From contig AP031382.1 of assembly GCA_040371205.1 (NCBI GenBank), positions 2,539,562 to 2,603,561 of the forward strand: a stretch of 64,000 bases of DNA. Direction: 5' to 3'. Shown piece after piece: positions 54,626 through 64,000 of the stretch. The notes under the pieces were generated by a model, which saw only the letters and a list, made by a program, of their open reading frames with translations, ran no database searches and was not told the origin of the DNA. Positions within the stretch are counted from its first letter, which is position 1; every line of letters begins with the position of its first letter. The position numbers and the translations under genes are program-made. The stretch is from Rhodanobacter sp. (GTDB lineage: Bacteria; Pseudomonadota; Gammaproteobacteria; Xanthomonadales; Rhodanobacteraceae).

Positions 54626-55717
54626 TTACACGTACTCGACCACTTCCAGTCCGAAACCGCCCAGCCCCACCAGCTTGCGCGGCGTGCCCAGCACGCGCAG
54701 CTTGTGCACGCCGAGATCGGCCAACATCTGCGCGCCCAGGCCGAGCTGGCGCCATTCCTGCTGCTGCACGGCCTCCGGCTCCAGCGTGGCGGGTTGGCGC
54801 TTGAGCCGGGCCAACAGCGCCTCCGGCGTGTCCTCGCCGGAAAGCACCAGCAGCACGCCGCGCCCTTCGTCGGCGATGCGGCGCAAGGCGCTGGTGACGG
54901 TGAGGCCAAGGTCGTCGCGCGTGAGGTGCAGCACGTCGGACAAGGTATTGCGCACGTGCACGCGGCTGAGCACCGGCGCGCCGTCGTCCACCGTGCCGCG
55001 CACCAGCGCGTAGTGCAGGCCGTGGCGGATCGCGTCGCGCCACGCGATCAGCCGGAACGGGCCGAACTCGGTGTCGACGTCTTCCTCGTGCACGCGCTGG
55101 ATGGTCTTCTCAGTCTCCAGCCGGTAGCGGATCAGGTCGGCGATGGTGCCGATCTTGAGGCCATGCTTCGCGGCGAAGATCTCCAGCTCGGGGCGGCGCG
55201 CCATCGAGCCATCCTCGTGCAGGATCTCGATCAGCACCGACGCCGGCTCCAGCCCGGCCAGCGCGGCCAGATCGCAGCCCGCCTCGGTGTGGCCGGCGCG
55301 GGTGAGCACGCCGCCGGGCTGCGCGGTAAGCGGAAAGATGTGGCCGGGTTGCGAGAGATCCTGCGGCTTCGCGTCCGACTTCACCGCCACCTGGATGGTT
55401 CGCGCACGGTCGTGCGCCGAAATGCCGGTGGTGACGCCTTCGGCCGCCTCGATCGAAACGGTGAAGTTGGTGTGGTACGGCGAGGTGTTGTCGCTGACCA
55501 TGGGACGCAGGCCGAGCTGGCGCGTGCGCTGCTCGGTAAGTGTGAGGCACAGCAGGCCGCGCGCTTCGCGCACCATGAAGTTGACGTCTTCCGGCCGCAC
55601 CATCTGCGCGGCCATCACGATGTCGCCCTCGTTCTCGCGGTCCTCGTCGTCGAGGATCACGACCATGCGGCCAGCGCGGATGTCATCGAGTATTTCGGGA
55701 ATGGTGTTGAAGGGCAT
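54626..55717 (-). CDS. ribB: 3,4-dihydroxy-2-butanone 4-phosphate synthase with degenerate GTP cyclohydrolase II domain
   Basis: Makes the four-carbon riboflavin precursor from ribulose 5-phosphate. The N-terminal half (about residues 1-200) has the DHBP synthase motifs DDEDRENEGDIVMAA, TGISAHDRA and RAGHTEAGCDLAALAG. The C-terminal half is ribA-like, but the zinc Cys triad (normally in a C ... RCDCG pattern) is absent, so GTP cyclohydrolase activity is unlikely. This RibBX-type form is known in some gammaproteobacteria. A functional ribA should lie elsewhere. The start MPFNTIPEIL (55717) is typical; an upstream start at 55753 is possible. Confidence 0.93.
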   Translation of the reverse strand: MPFNTIPEILDDIRAGRMVVILDDEDRENEGDIVMAAQMVRPEDVNFMVREARGLLCLTLTEQRTRQLGLRPMVSDNTSPYHTNFTVSIEAAEGVTTGISAHDRARTIQVAVKSDAKPQDLSQPGHIFPLTAQPGGVLTRAGHTEAGCDLAALAGLEPASVLIEILHEDGSMARRPELEIFAAKHGLKIGTIADLIRYRLETEKTIQRVHEEDVDTEFGPFRLIAWRDAIRHGLHYALVRGTVDDGAPVLSRVHVRNTLSDVLHLTRDDLGLTVTSALRRIADEGRGVLLVLSGEDTPEALLARLKRQPATLEPEAVQQQEWRQLGLGAQMLADLGVHKLRVLGTPRKLVGLGGFGLEVVEYV

Positions 55718-55745
55718 GGAGGTATCCGGAATGACGATGTACGGG

Positions 55746-56387
55746 TCAGGCAAAGCCGTGCTGCTTGAGGAAGTCGACGTCGATGCCGGACGCCTCGCCG
55801 CCGCCGATCAGCCGCTCGACGTAGCGCGCGATCACGTCCACCTCGATGTTCACCGCGTCGCCCGCGCGCTTCGCGTGGAAGGTGGTGCACTCGACGGTGT
55901 GCGGGATCAGGTTGACGCCGAAGCGCTGGCCGGCGACTTCGTTGACGGTGAGGCTGGTGCCGTCGATGCACACCGAGCCTTTGGCGGCGATGTAGCGGGC
56001 AAGGCCCGCGGGCACCTCGAAGGTCCAGCGTTGCGAACGGCCGTCGGGCGCCACCGACACCACCTTGCCGAGGCCGTCGACGTGGCCGGACACCAGGTGC
56101 CCGCCCAGGCGGTCGGCCAGGCGCAGCGCCTTCTCCAGGTTCACCGGGTCGCCGGCCTTGAGGCCGCCCAGGGTGGTGAGCGACAGCGTCTCGTTGGAGA
56201 CGTCGGCCGCGAAGCCGCGCGCCTGCAGCGCCACCGCGGTGAGGCACACACCGGACACGGCGATGGAATCGCCGAGCTGCACGTCGGCAAGGTCGAGATC
56301 GGCGGTGTCGACATGCAGGCGCAGGTCACCGCCGCGCGGTTCCAGCCGCGCGATGCGGCCCACGGTCTGGATGATGCCGGTGAACAT
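55746..56387 (-). CDS. ribE: Riboflavin synthase, alpha subunit
   Basis: Dismutates two 6,7-dimethyl-8-ribityllumazines to riboflavin and its precursor. The 213-residue protein has the typical MFTGIIQTVGRI start and two lumazine-binding repeats, each with a SVCLT/SLTVNE element (GDSIAVSGVCLTAVAL and GSVCIDGTSLTVNEV), plus GGHLVSGHVDG. It is the first gene after the FMN riboswitch and is followed by ribB after 28 nt. The SD (GGAAGG) is inside a small hairpin. Function as a trimer is assumed. Confidence 0.96.
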   Translation of the reverse strand: MFTGIIQTVGRIARLEPRGGDLRLHVDTADLDLADVQLGDSIAVSGVCLTAVALQARGFAADVSNETLSLTTLGGLKAGDPVNLEKALRLADRLGGHLVSGHVDGLGKVVSVAPDGRSQRWTFEVPAGLARYIAAKGSVCIDGTSLTVNEVAGQRFGVNLIPHTVECTTFHAKRAGDAVNIEVDVIARYVERLIGGGEASGIDVDFLKQHGFA

Positions 56388-56394
56388 CAGCGCA

Positions 56395-56409
56395 CCTTCC
56401 GGCGGAAGG
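56395..56409 (-). promoter_or_regulatory. Hairpin masking the ribE ribosome-binding site
   Basis: On the minus strand CCTTCC (56404-56409) pairs perfectly with GGAAGG (56395-56400) across a 3-nt loop; GGAAGG is the ribE SD, 7 nt before the ATG. FMN binding to the upstream aptamer could stabilise this hairpin and block translation. Confidence 0.55.
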
Positions 56410-56518
56410 CGGCCGCGATTCGGGAAGCAGACAGGATCATGAAACGTTCTCCGTGGAAACGAACGGGAACGCCCCAAGGCATGAGGCCGCCGCACGGCAG
56501 GGCCGCGCGTCGAACCGT

Positions 56519-56681
56519 CTTCTTTCATCCGGACTGTGGACCGCCCCGGCGAACCGGATTGGCCTGACCGTCGGCTCCGGCATTCGACCGGATCTGCTGA
56601 CCCTTTGCCACGGGGCAAAGGCGCTCGCGGGCTCGCCCCGAAGGGCCTACCGCCGGTGGGGAATTCCGCCCCGCCCTGAAG
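56519..56681 (-). ncRNA. FMN riboswitch (RFN element)
   Basis: Read on the minus strand the leader contains the conserved RFN pieces in order: an AGGGCGGGGCGGAATTCCCC segment, CCGGCGGTAGG, GAGCCCGCGAGCGC, a variable stem, GATCCGGT, CCGGAGCCGACGGT and a closing GTCCGGATG. FMN binding would reduce expression of ribE and ribB. The 391-nt gap between ribD and ribE (56388-56778) is filled by this element and its expression platform; ribD upstream is outside its control. Confidence 0.9.
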
Positions 56682-56778
56682 ACGCTTGCCGGCGAACCGG
56701 CCCGCGCATTCTAGCAGTTCCGCGAATGCCCTCCCCGGTGCGCCAGGGAAACGCTGCGTGCACGCGCGCAGGCAAAGC

Positions 56779-57873
56779 TCAAGGCAACGGGCGAAACCGC
56801 AGACGAAGATCCTGGCCCAGCATGCGCTGGTCGACCAGGCGCAGCTTCCAGCGAGCGGCCATGTCGGCGAGCGGCGGCAGCGCGAGCAATGGTCGCGCTG
56901 CATCACCCAGCAGCACCGGTGCCACATACAACAGAAGCTCGTCCACGAGCCCCGCCGCGAACAGGGCGCCGCACAGGGTCGGTCCGGCCTCGACATGCAC
57001 CTCGTTGCAGCCGCGCCGCGCCAGCAGGGCCAGCACGGCGCGCAGGTCGAGCGCATCGCCTTGCACCGCCGTGGCGGCACGTTCGGCATGGACGAAGCGG
57101 TCGTCGCCGCACGAAGCATCGGCCGCATGCAGCAGGAGTGTGGGCGCGGCGCCATCCAGCACGTGACGGCCGGCCGGCGTGCGCAGCCGGCGATCGAGCA
57201 CCACGCGCAGCGGCGGCACAAAGGCTTCGCCATCCGGCAGCCGCACGGTGAGGTGCGGGTCGTCCGCCAGCACGGTGCCGCTGCCGGTGAGGATGGCGCT
57301 GCTGCGCGCGCGCCAGCGCTGCACGTCGGCACGTGCGGCTTCGCCGGTGATCCACTTCGATTCGCCGTTGGCCAGCGCGGTGCGGCCATCCAGGCTCATC
57401 GCCAGCTTCACGCGCATGAACGGACGACCGCGCTCGATGCGGCTGAAGAAACCGATGTTCAACTCGCGCGCCTCGTCGCGCAGCAGGCCGGTGTCCACGG
57501 CGATGCCGGCGGTGCGCAGTTTTTCGATGCCGCGACCGGCCACCTGCGGGAACGGGTCTTCCGCCGCCACCACCACGCGCGTCACGCCGGCGGCGACCAG
57601 CGCATCGGCGCAGGGCGGCGTGCGGCCGTGGTGCGCGCAGGGTTCCAGCGTCACGTAGGCGGTGGCGCCGCGCGCACGTTCGCCGGCCGCGCGCAGCGCA
57701 TGCACCTCCGCATGCGGCTCGCCCGCGCGCCGGTGCCAGCCGCTGCCGACCACGTCATCGCCATGTGCGATCACGCAGCCCACGCGCGGGTTGGGCTGGG
57801 TGGTGTACAGGCCGAGCTCGGCAAGGCGCAGCGCGTGCGCCATGTGTCGGTGGTCGGCAGCGGTGAAGTTCAT
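56779..57873 (-). CDS. ribD: Bifunctional riboflavin deaminase/reductase
   Basis: Deaminates and reduces the early pyrimidine intermediate in riboflavin synthesis. The 364-residue protein has the deaminase zinc motif HAEVHAL and PCAHHGRTPPCADA, and a C-terminal NADPH-dependent reductase domain (VKLAMSLDGRTALANGESKWITG, GPTLCGALF). The ATG at 57873 (MNFTAADHRHM) is preceded by GGAGAGGAAGG in repeat copy C. The downstream FMN riboswitch is after its stop. Confidence 0.95.
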   Translation of the reverse strand: MNFTAADHRHMAHALRLAELGLYTTQPNPRVGCVIAHGDDVVGSGWHRRAGEPHAEVHALRAAGERARGATAYVTLEPCAHHGRTPPCADALVAAGVTRVVVAAEDPFPQVAGRGIEKLRTAGIAVDTGLLRDEARELNIGFFSRIERGRPFMRVKLAMSLDGRTALANGESKWITGEAARADVQRWRARSSAILTGSGTVLADDPHLTVRLPDGEAFVPPLRVVLDRRLRTPAGRHVLDGAAPTLLLHAADASCGDDRFVHAERAATAVQGDALDLRAVLALLARRGCNEVHVEAGPTLCGALFAAGLVDELLLYVAPVLLGDAARPLLALPPLADMAARWKLRLVDQRMLGQDLRLRFRPLP

Positions 57874-57882
57874 GCGGGCCTT

Positions 57883-58016
57883 CCTCTCCCCTCCGGGCAG
57901 AGGGCTGAGGTGAGTGGACGGGGCTGGCGATAATGCCGCATCGGAGCATGCCTTGAAGATGTGTCGAGGCAAGGTCGCCCCCTCACCCCGACCCTCTCCC
58001 CGCAGGGCAGAGGGGG
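57883..58016. repeat. Paired palindromic intergenic repeat, copy C (ribD-nrdR)
   Basis: Two inverted GC-rich units: 57883-57916 (CCTCTCCCCTCC, GGCAGAGGG, then GAGGTGAG) and 57978-58016 (CCCCTCACCCCGACCCTCTCCCC, GCAGGGCAGAGGGGG). The unit next to ribD overlaps its SD; the other ends 5 nt before the nrdR stop codon. Same family as copies A, B and D. Confidence 0.8.
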
Positions 58017-58020
58017 AAAA

Positions 58021-58548
58021 TCAGCTCTTGCGGCTGCGGCGCGGCTCGGAGCGTTCGCTGGCCAGCAGCGAGAGTTGCAGCTTCTCCAGCTCGGGCAGGT
58101 CGTGTTCCAACCGCGCGATTTCCTCGAGGAAGGCCTGCACGTCCTCGAACTTGCGGTAGACCGAGGCGAAGCGCACGTAGGCCACCTGGTCGAGCTTCTT
58201 CAGCTCGCGCATCACCAGTTCGCCCAACTGGCGCGAGGGCACCTCGCGCTCGCCGCTGCGGCGCAGGTCGTTGACGATCTCGCGCACCGCGCCGTCCACG
58301 TCGTGGCTGGCCACCGGGCGCTTCTGCAACGCACGCTCGAAGCTGATGCGCAGCTTGCGTTCGTCGAAGGCCTCGCGCCGCTCGCCGCTCTTCACGATGG
58401 CCGGCAGCTTGAGCTCCGCCGTCTCGAAGGTGTTGAAGCGCTCGCCGCATTGCGGGCACTCGCGGCGGCGGCGCACGGTGGCGCCGTCTTCGGCGAGCCG
58501 CGAGTCGATCACGCGGGTGTCTTCGTGCTGGCAGAAGGGACAGTGCAT
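58021..58548 (-). CDS. nrdR: Transcriptional repressor NrdR
   Basis: Zinc-ribbon and ATP-cone repressor of ribonucleotide reductase genes. The 175-residue protein starts MHCPFC, and the ribbon Cys are C3/C6 and the CPQC pair at 31-34 ([12 protein letters not shown]). The ATP-cone (about 46-136) contains [22 protein letters not shown]. The C-terminal tail is Arg/Ser-rich. It ends next to repeat C and starts 15 nt downstream of a small orphan gene after glyA. Confidence 0.96.
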   Translation of the reverse strand: MHCPFCQHEDTRVIDSRLAEDGATVRRRRECPQCGERFNTFETAELKLPAIVKSGERREAFDERKLRISFERALQKRPVASHDVDGAVREIVNDLRRSGEREVPSRQLGELVMRELKKLDQVAYVRFASVYRKFEDVQAFLEEIARLEHDLPELEKLQLSLLASERSEPRRSRKS

Positions 58549-58563
58549 GATTTGAACCAGTAC

Positions 58564-58935
58564 TTATTCCGATGGGTTACATCCCAAAACTACGCCTTTT
58601 GAGCCCATGTCGTTGAATGCCCATGTCACCTCCTGTGGCGAGATCGAGTAACGCGGAAATGTTTGCCCTTCCAATCCGTGCGAAGTCGTTCCCGCTTCGC
58701 GCACGACTTCGAGTATCCGCGTATCCGTTGAGGCATCGCCCGAAGACGTCAGCAGCCGAGCCATAGCAGGGTTCTTGTCTCGAACCTCTACCCTGACGCA
58801 AAGGCGGGCAACCCCGTGCGCATGCATCCATGCGGTCACCTCATCACTGGGTGACCGGACAGGTTCAGCCATCAGCATGACCGACGAGGCCATAAACAGC
58901 CCCGCAAACACTAGCTTCGGCGCAAACGCGCTCAA
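58564..58935 (-). CDS. Small secreted protein of unknown function
   Basis: An orphan with 123 residues if started at TTG 58935, which overlaps the glyA stop (TTGA); GTG 58959 would overlap glyA further. The N-terminus is a plausible signal peptide ([19 protein letters not shown], cut near AEP), followed by a soluble domain with [29 protein letters not shown] and a single late Cys (LGCNPSE). I do not recognise the family. The DNA is less GC-rich than glyA and nrdR. Translational coupling to glyA is possible. Confidence 0.6.
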   Translation of the reverse strand: MSAFAPKLVFAGLFMASSVMLMAEPVRSPSDEVTAWMHAHGVARLCVRVEVRDKNPAMARLLTSSGDASTDTRILEVVREAGTTSHGLEGQTFPRYSISPQEVTWAFNDMGSKGVVLGCNPSE

Positions 58936-60200
58936 CCGTACACCGGGTACTTCTTGCACTGCGCCTCGACCTTGGCGCGCACGGCGGCGATCACCGCTTC
59001 GTCGGCCGGCGCGTCGAGCACGTCGCAGATCCAGTTGGCCAGGTCCACGCAGTCGGCCTCGAGGTAACCACGGGTGGTGACGGCGGGCGTGCCGACGCGC
59101 AGGCCGGAGGTGACGAAGGGCTTCTGCGGGTCGTTCGGCACGGCGTTCTTGTTGACCGTGATGTGCGCCTTGCCAAGCGCCGCTTCCGCGTCCTTGCCGG
59201 TGACGCCCTTGCCGATCATGTCGATCAGCATCAGGTGGTTCTCGGTGCCGCCGGAGACGATCTTGTAGCCGCGCGCGATGATGGTCTTGGCCATCGCCTT
59301 CGCATTCTTCACCACCTGCGCCTGGTAGTCCTTGAAGGCCGGCTCCAGCGCTTCCTTGAAGGCCACCGCCTTGGCCGCGATCACGTGCATCAGCGGGCCG
59401 CCCTGGATACCGGGGAAGACGATGGACTGCAGCTTCTTGGCGATCTCCTCGGCCGCCTCGCCCATGCCCTGGTTGCTGGCGACGATGATGCCGCCGCGCG
59501 GGCCGCGCAGGGTCTTGTGGGTGGTGGAAGTGACCACGTGCGCATGCGGCAGCGGGCTGGGGTAGACGCCCGCGGCGACCAGGCCGGCGACGTGGGCCAT
59601 GTCCACGAACAGGTAGGCGCCGACCTGGTCGGCGATGGCGCGGAAGCGCGCCCAGTCCAGCACCTGCGAGTAGGCGCTGAAGCCGGCCACGATCATCTTC
59701 GGCTTGTGCTCGACGGCGAGGCGCTCGACCTCGTCCATGTCGACGATGCCGTTGGCGTCCACGCCGTACTGCACGGCGTTGAACAGCTTGCCGGAAGCGT
59801 TGACCTTGGCGCCGTGGGTGAGGTGGCCGCCGTGGGCCAGGCTCATGCCCAGGATGGTGTCGCCCGGCTGCAGCAGGGCGAAGTACACCGCCTGGTTGGC
59901 CTGCGAGCCGGAGTGCGGCTGCACGTTGGCATAGTCGGCGCCGAACAGCTGCTTCACGCGGTCGATGGCCAGCTTCTCGGCCACGTCCACGTATTCGCAG
60001 CCGCCGTAGTAGCGCTTGCCCGGATAACCCTCGGCGTACTTGTTGGTGAGCTTGGAGCCCTGGGCCTCCATCACGCGCGGGCTGGCGTAGTTCTCCGAGG
60101 CGATCAGCTCGACGTGGTCCTCCTGGCGGCGGCCCTCATCGGCGATGGCCTGGGCCAGTTCGGGGTCGTAGCCGGCGATGGTGCAGTCCTTCGGGAACAT
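58932..60200 (-). CDS. glyA: Serine hydroxymethyltransferase
   Basis: PLP enzyme that interconverts serine and glycine with tetrahydrofolate. The 422-residue protein has [19 protein letters not shown], the [13 protein letters not shown] segment, [12 protein letters not shown] and the PLP Lys motif [15 protein letters not shown]. The ATG at 60200 gives the usual MFPKDCTI start. It is preceded by the divergent TauE/SafE gene only at some distance and shares the minus strand with nrdR downstream, a known arrangement. Confidence 0.97.
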   Translation of the reverse strand: MFPKDCTIAGYDPELAQAIADEGRRQEDHVELIASENYASPRVMEAQGSKLTNKYAEGYPGKRYYGGCEYVDVAEKLAIDRVKQLFGADYANVQPHSGSQANQAVYFALLQPGDTILGMSLAHGGHLTHGAKVNASGKLFNAVQYGVDANGIVDMDEVERLAVEHKPKMIVAGFSAYSQVLDWARFRAIADQVGAYLFVDMAHVAGLVAAGVYPSPLPHAHVVTSTTHKTLRGPRGGIIVASNQGMGEAAEEIAKKLQSIVFPGIQGGPLMHVIAAKAVAFKEALEPAFKDYQAQVVKNAKAMAKTIIARGYKIVSGGTENHLMLIDMIGKGVTGKDAEAALGKAHITVNKNAVPNDPQKPFVTSGLRVGTPAVTTRGYLEADCVDLANWICDVLDAPADEAVIAAVRAKVEAQCKKYPVYG

Positions 60201-60274
60201 TCGAGCCTCGTGGGGTGCGGGGTTGGAGAGGGTCTCCCATGATAACTCAGCCGCGAATGGCCATCCGGGCGCCA

Positions 60275-61066
60275 CTACTGCTTCACGAACAGGCCGACGG
60301 TCAGCGCCACGCCGATGCACACCACGACCACCCGCAGCACCTTTTCGTTGACCCGGCGCAGCAGGAAGGCGCCGATCTGGCCGCCGACGATGGCCGGCAC
60401 CGCCACGCAGGCGATCAGCAGCCACGGCAGGGTGTGCGCCTGGATCAGGAAGATCACCACCGCGGCCGCGTTCATCACCGACGCCAGCACGTTCTTGGTG
60501 GCGCCGGCCACGCGCACCGCCAGCCCCGCCGCGGTCAGCGCCGCCAGCATCAGGATGCCGATGCCGGCGCCGAAGTAGCCGCCGTAGACGGCAATGCCGG
60601 CCTGCGCCAGCAGCGCCGCCTTGCGTCCCAGCGCGGGCGGCTCGCCCTCCTTGCGCGGCTTGCGGAAAAAGCTGCCCCAGGCGAACACCACGGTGGCGAA
60701 CAGCACCAGAAACGGCACCAGCCGGGTGAACACGCTGACCGGCGTCACCAGCAGCAGCACCGCACCGGCTGCGCCGCCGACCAGGCTGATCCAGAACAGC
60801 GTGCGGAACGACAGGCCTTCGGCCCCGGAAACCTGCTTGCGCCCCGCCAGCCCGGTGGTCACCTGCCCAGGAAACAGCGCAATGGTCGAGGCGATGTTCG
60901 CCGCGCGCGGGTCGAGGCCGGCAAACAGCAGCGCCGGGAACGTCATGAACGAGCCCCCGCCCGCCAGCGCGTTCTGCACGCCGGCGGCGAACGAGACGAA
61001 GATAAGCAGGGGCAGCGACCAGGCGGCGGGCATCGGCGGCGGATCCGGAATCGGCAAGGCGGCCAT
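60275..61066 (-). CDS. TauE/SafE-family anion permease
   Basis: An inner-membrane protein of 263 residues with about eight helices in two repeats. Motifs are [29 protein letters not shown] (the first repeat) and [19 protein letters not shown] (the second). The family exports sulfite, sulfoacetate or related anions. The start MAALPIPDP (61066) has Pro-rich residues before the first helix; ATG 61033 ([10 protein letters not shown]) is the alternative. It diverges from ettA and lies 74 nt upstream of glyA. Confidence 0.88.
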   Translation of the reverse strand: MAALPIPDPPPMPAAWSLPLLIFVSFAAGVQNALAGGGSFMTFPALLFAGLDPRAANIASTIALFPGQVTTGLAGRKQVSGAEGLSFRTLFWISLVGGAAGAVLLLVTPVSVFTRLVPFLVLFATVVFAWGSFFRKPRKEGEPPALGRKAALLAQAGIAVYGGYFGAGIGILMLAALTAAGLAVRVAGATKNVLASVMNAAAVVIFLIQAHTLPWLLIACVAVPAIVGGQIGAFLLRRVNEKVLRVVVVCIGVALTVGLFVKQ

Positions 61067-61198
61067 TCTGCCAGCGCGCGGCGAAGATGCGCCCGCCATG
61101 GCGGGAACAGGCCCCATCGGCGATAATTGGCGGTCTTTGATTCCCTATACCTGTGCCGGGCCGCTGCAGCGGCCAGCGGGCCGCCTCCAGGAGCACCC

Positions 61199-62860
<1,662 letters not shown>

Positions 62861-62880
62861 GCGCGCTCCTTGCGTTTGCC

Positions 62881-63013
62881 TCCTCCCCCTGCAGGGGAGA
62901 GGATCGAGGTCAGGGGCCACGACTGGTCCCGACCTCCAGAAGAACAGCACCACCATCATGCGGCAACGCAAGATTGCCCCCTCACCCTAACCCTCTCCCC
63001 ACAGGGGAGAGGG
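62881..63013. repeat. Paired palindromic intergenic repeat, copy D (ettA-pyrF)
   Basis: Two inverted units: 62881-62916 (TCCTCCCCCTGCAGGGGAGAGGA, then GAGGTCAGGGG) and 62977-63013 (CCCCCTCACCCTAACCCTCTCCCC, ACAGGGGAGAGGG). They flank a 60-nt spacer. The right arm lies 25 nt before the pyrF ATG, which also has its own GAGGAG. Confidence 0.8.
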
Positions 63014-63038
63014 AATAAAAAGCAGCGAGGAGATTCCG

Positions 63039-63854
63039 ATGCACTTCATGCAATCCCTGCAGCACGCATGGACTGGGCATGACTCCCTCGTCTGCGTCGG
63101 CCTCGACCCCGAACCCGCAAAATTCCCGGCGCACCTCAAGGGCCGCCCCGACGCGGTATTCGAGTTCTGCCGCGACATCGTCGACGCCACCGCCGATCTC
63201 GTGTGCGCGTTCAAGCCGCAGATCGCGCACTTCGCCGCGCTGCGCGCCGAGGACGCGCTGGAGCGCCTGATCGCGCACATCCACGACAAGCACCCCGACG
63301 TGCCGGTGATCCTCGACGCCAAGCGCGGCGACATCGGCAGCACCGCGCAGCACTACGCCAGCGAAGCGTTCGAGCGCTACCGGGCGGACGCGGTGACGCT
63401 GAATCCCTACCTCGGCCGCGACTCCATCGCGCCGTTCCTCGAGCGCGCCGACAAGGGCGTGATCCTGCTCTGCCGCACCTCCAACCCCGGCGGTGCGGAT
63501 TTCCAGGCGCTGGACTGCGGCGGTGCCCCGCTCTACCTGCGCGTGGCCGAAACCATCGCACGCGACTGGAACGCGCACGGCAACTGCGCCCTGGTCACCG
63601 GCGCCACCTGGCCGGAAGAACTCGGCAAGGTGCGCGCCGTGGTCGGCGACATGCCGCTGCTGGTGCCCGGCATCGGCGCGCAGGGCGGCGACGTGGCAGC
63701 TGTGCTTCAGCATGGCCTCACCGCCGCCGGCACCGGCCTGATGATCTCGTCCTCGCGTGCCATCCTCTACGCCGGCCACGGCGAGGATTTCGCGCAGGCG
63801 GCGCGCGCCGCGACGCGGGAACTGCGCGACACCATCAACCGGCACCGCCGCTGA
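63039..63854 (+). CDS. pyrF: Orotidine 5'-phosphate decarboxylase (type 2)
   Basis: Last step of UMP synthesis. The 271-residue length and the sequence [12 protein letters not shown] at the start mark the longer type 2 class. The catalytic Lys/Asp network is in [11 protein letters not shown], and FKPQIAHFA and TNPG-like TSNPGG segments are present. The start ATG (MHFMQSLQ) has SD GAGGAG at 63028-63033. It follows repeat copy D and precedes an RNA methyltransferase gene by 18 nt. Confidence 0.95.
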   Translation: MHFMQSLQHAWTGHDSLVCVGLDPEPAKFPAHLKGRPDAVFEFCRDIVDATADLVCAFKPQIAHFAALRAEDALERLIAHIHDKHPDVPVILDAKRGDIGSTAQHYASEAFERYRADAVTLNPYLGRDSIAPFLERADKGVILLCRTSNPGGADFQALDCGGAPLYLRVAETIARDWNAHGNCALVTGATWPEELGKVRAVVGDMPLLVPGIGAQGGDVAAVLQHGLTAAGTGLMISSSRAILYAGHGEDFAQAARAATRELRDTINRHRR

Positions 63855-63872
63855 CCGCCGCGCGGGCGACGC

Positions 63873-64000
63873 ATGTCGAACACGCAGCTCGACCACCGCG
63901 CCCACCGTGCTTCGCCCGCCGGGCACGCGCTTTGCCTGCTCCTGTACAACGTGCAGCGCCCCGCCAACGTGGGCAACCTGTTCCGCGTCGCCGAGGCGCT
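63873..64000 (+). CDS. TrmH/SpoU-family RNA methyltransferase (3' end outside window)
   Basis: The first 42 codons from ATG 63873 read MSNTQLDHRAHRASPAG, then HALCLLLYNVQRPANVGNLF and RVAEA. The segment NVQRPANVGNLFRVAEA is the conserved N-terminal motif 1 of SpoU/TrmH 2'-O-methyltransferases. The SAM knot motifs lie beyond the right edge, so the target RNA cannot be assigned. The frame is open to the end of the window. Confidence 0.8.
   Translation, partial: MSNTQLDHRAHRASPAGHALCLLLYNVQRPANVGNLFRVAEA

Overview
The window is about 64 kb of GC-rich chromosomal DNA with standard gammaproteobacterial housekeeping blocks: map/glnD diverging from rpsB-tsf, purEK, petABC-sspAB, miaB-phoH-ybeY-corC, pilB-pilC-pilD-coaE, a riboflavin block with an FMN riboswitch, nrdR and glyA. 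Gene content, the petABC-sspAB order, the pilBCD-coaE order and the protein sequences fit the Xanthomonadales, probably a Rhodanobacteraceae member (Rhodanobacter/Dyella-like). That placement is inference from recognised families, not a database match. No rRNA, tRNA, CRISPR array, insertion sequence or prophage was recognised.

Layout. 1-2342: two cyclic-di-GMP-related proteins, a truncated sensor diguanylate cyclase and a degenerate HD-GYP protein. 2363-9835: PII control (glnD), N-terminal Met removal (map), ribosomal S2 and EF-Ts, and purine carboxylation (purE/purK). 9897-13889: a Trm112-like protein, a DUF1631 protein coupled to nadC, and a DUF3301 protein. 13901-17697: sspB, sspA and the bc1 complex on the minus strand. 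17887-25586: periplasmic protease, lytic transglycosylase, miaB, phoH, ybeY, corC and a DUF4105 membrane protein. 25601-30937: a surface acyltransferase of lower GC, a CorA-type transporter and an S9 peptidase.

31154-53107 is the type IV pilus region and the most interesting part. Two tandem major pilin genes, each with a candidate sigma-54 promoter and preceded by a fragment of a TfpX/TfpZ-type pilin accessory gene, are separated from pilB-pilC-pilD-coaE by about 15.5 kb of glycan genes. That insert holds two tandem GT-C/TPR-like membrane proteins; an eight-gene run of overlapping reading frames (PglK-like ABC flippase, DegT-type sugar aminotransferase, acyl carrier protein, two KAS III enzymes, a Rieske oxygenase, an SDR and a NeuD/PglD-type acyltransferase); and four minus-strand genes (GT2, methyltransferase, GT4, GT2), three of which have visibly lower GC. 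The set looks able to build an unusually N-acylated 4-amino-dideoxy sugar, put it on a lipid carrier, flip it and probably attach it to pilin or another surface polymer. Related gene sets are known from flagellin glycosylation islands; the linkage to type IV pilin is the unusual element.

53118-64000: LD-carboxypeptidase, a GNAT enzyme, ribB (with a degenerate ribA-like half), ribE under an FMN riboswitch, ribD, nrdR, a small secreted orphan, glyA, a TauE/SafE permease, ettA, pyrF and the start of a TrmH/SpoU RNA methyltransferase. Four intergenic sites carry the same kind of GC-rich paired palindromic repeat; at three of them the repeat arm ends 8-9 nt before a start codon and appears to supply its ribosome-binding site.
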